Below, one piece after another: positions 5,367 through 5,565 of a stretch of DNA of 5,565 bases. Position 1 is the first letter of the stretch, and every line of letters begins with the position of its first letter. The notes under the pieces are model-generated. The model searched no databases. It was not told where the DNA came from and saw nothing but the letters and a program-made list of their open reading frames with translations. The stretch is taken from the NCBI GenBank assembly GCA_027335965.1, contig DAHWGZ010000119.1, positions 1-5,565 of the forward strand, written 5' to 3'. Source of the DNA: Acidiferrobacter sp. Lineage in GTDB: Bacteria > Pseudomonadota > Gammaproteobacteria > Acidiferrobacterales > Acidiferrobacteraceae. A program made the position numbers and the translations under genes.

Positions 5367-5565
5367 GTTGATGGACACAGTGTGCCGGACTAGTTGCCAC
5401 GCGCCACGCCAAACAATTTTGCAGAAATCGCGCGCACTTGCGTTCGCCGCCCTCGCCATAATACCGCGTTAAACGGAATGGCACTTACATAAGCCCGTAG
5501 CACTACAAATGCCCATATCTGCGTACTTGTTCACGGGCCTCGGCGCGGGGCATTTTCAGCCAAGG
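5367..5565. other. Right-edge non-coding stretch with weak coding-like fragments
   Basis: Locally less GC-rich than the hem genes. A minus-strand TATTAT hexamer (5458-5463) could be a -10 for the small gene, but no good -35 accompanies it. On the minus strand, a frame entering from the right edge runs 20 codons and ends TAG at 5505-5503; it could be the C-terminus of a neighbouring gene. A GTG-started minus frame at 5484 begins with a short stretch resembling transposase N-termini but soon loses the resemblance. Neither is firm enough to call. Confidence 0.3.

Noticed and set aside
5153..5371. A 72-codon plus-strand ORF
   Set aside because: It is antisense to the 59-residue protein and its leader, lacks a ribosome-binding site and has an Arg-rich composition.
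5469..5492. An insertion-sequence end suggested by the motif around GGCACTTAC
   Set aside because: No matching inverted partner, target duplication or transposase was found in the window.

Overview
The window comes from a GC-rich proteobacterium, most likely a gammaproteobacterium. The central block, hemC-hemD-hemX-hemY in one orientation with 4-base overlaps at two of its three junctions, is the classic gammaproteobacterial tetrapyrrole cluster. A secreted DsrE/DsrF-like protein beside it would fit a sulfur-metabolising, possibly acidophilic lineage (Acidiferrobacter-like organisms come to mind). That lineage guess is inference only.

Layout. Bases 1-331 (minus strand) hold the first 110 codons of an exported DsrE-like protein, cut by the window edge. 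Bases 332-749 are a divergent intergenic region. It has an AT-rich island next to the dsrE-like gene, a run of GC-rich inverted repeats in the middle, and a candidate sigma-70 promoter just before hemC. Bases 750-4712 (plus strand) are hemC (porphobilinogen deaminase), hemD (uroporphyrinogen-III synthase), hemX (membrane-anchored HemX) and hemY (membrane/TPR HemY). A good sigma-70-like promoter lies across the end of hemD, so hemX-hemY may also be transcribed separately. Bases 4713-5131 contain no convincing gene, only short palindromes and what may be decayed coding sequence. Bases 5132-5311 (minus strand) encode a 59-residue Gly/Ala-rich hydrophobic protein with a strong Shine-Dalgarno. Its leader contains a 9-bp hairpin. 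The last 250 bases otherwise hold only weak coding-like fragments.

How the genes work together. HemC polymerises four porphobilinogens to hydroxymethylbilane and HemD closes it to uroporphyrinogen III, the branch point to heme, siroheme and cobalamin. HemX and HemY are inner-membrane proteins that accompany these enzymes in gammaproteobacteria and are thought to help organise or regulate heme synthesis; neither has a firmly established catalytic role. The DsrE-like protein and the small glycine-zipper protein are read in the opposite direction and have no evident link to the pathway.

I see no CRISPR array, tRNA, rRNA, intact insertion sequence or new multi-gene system. The least ordinary item is the 59-residue protein with its structured leader.
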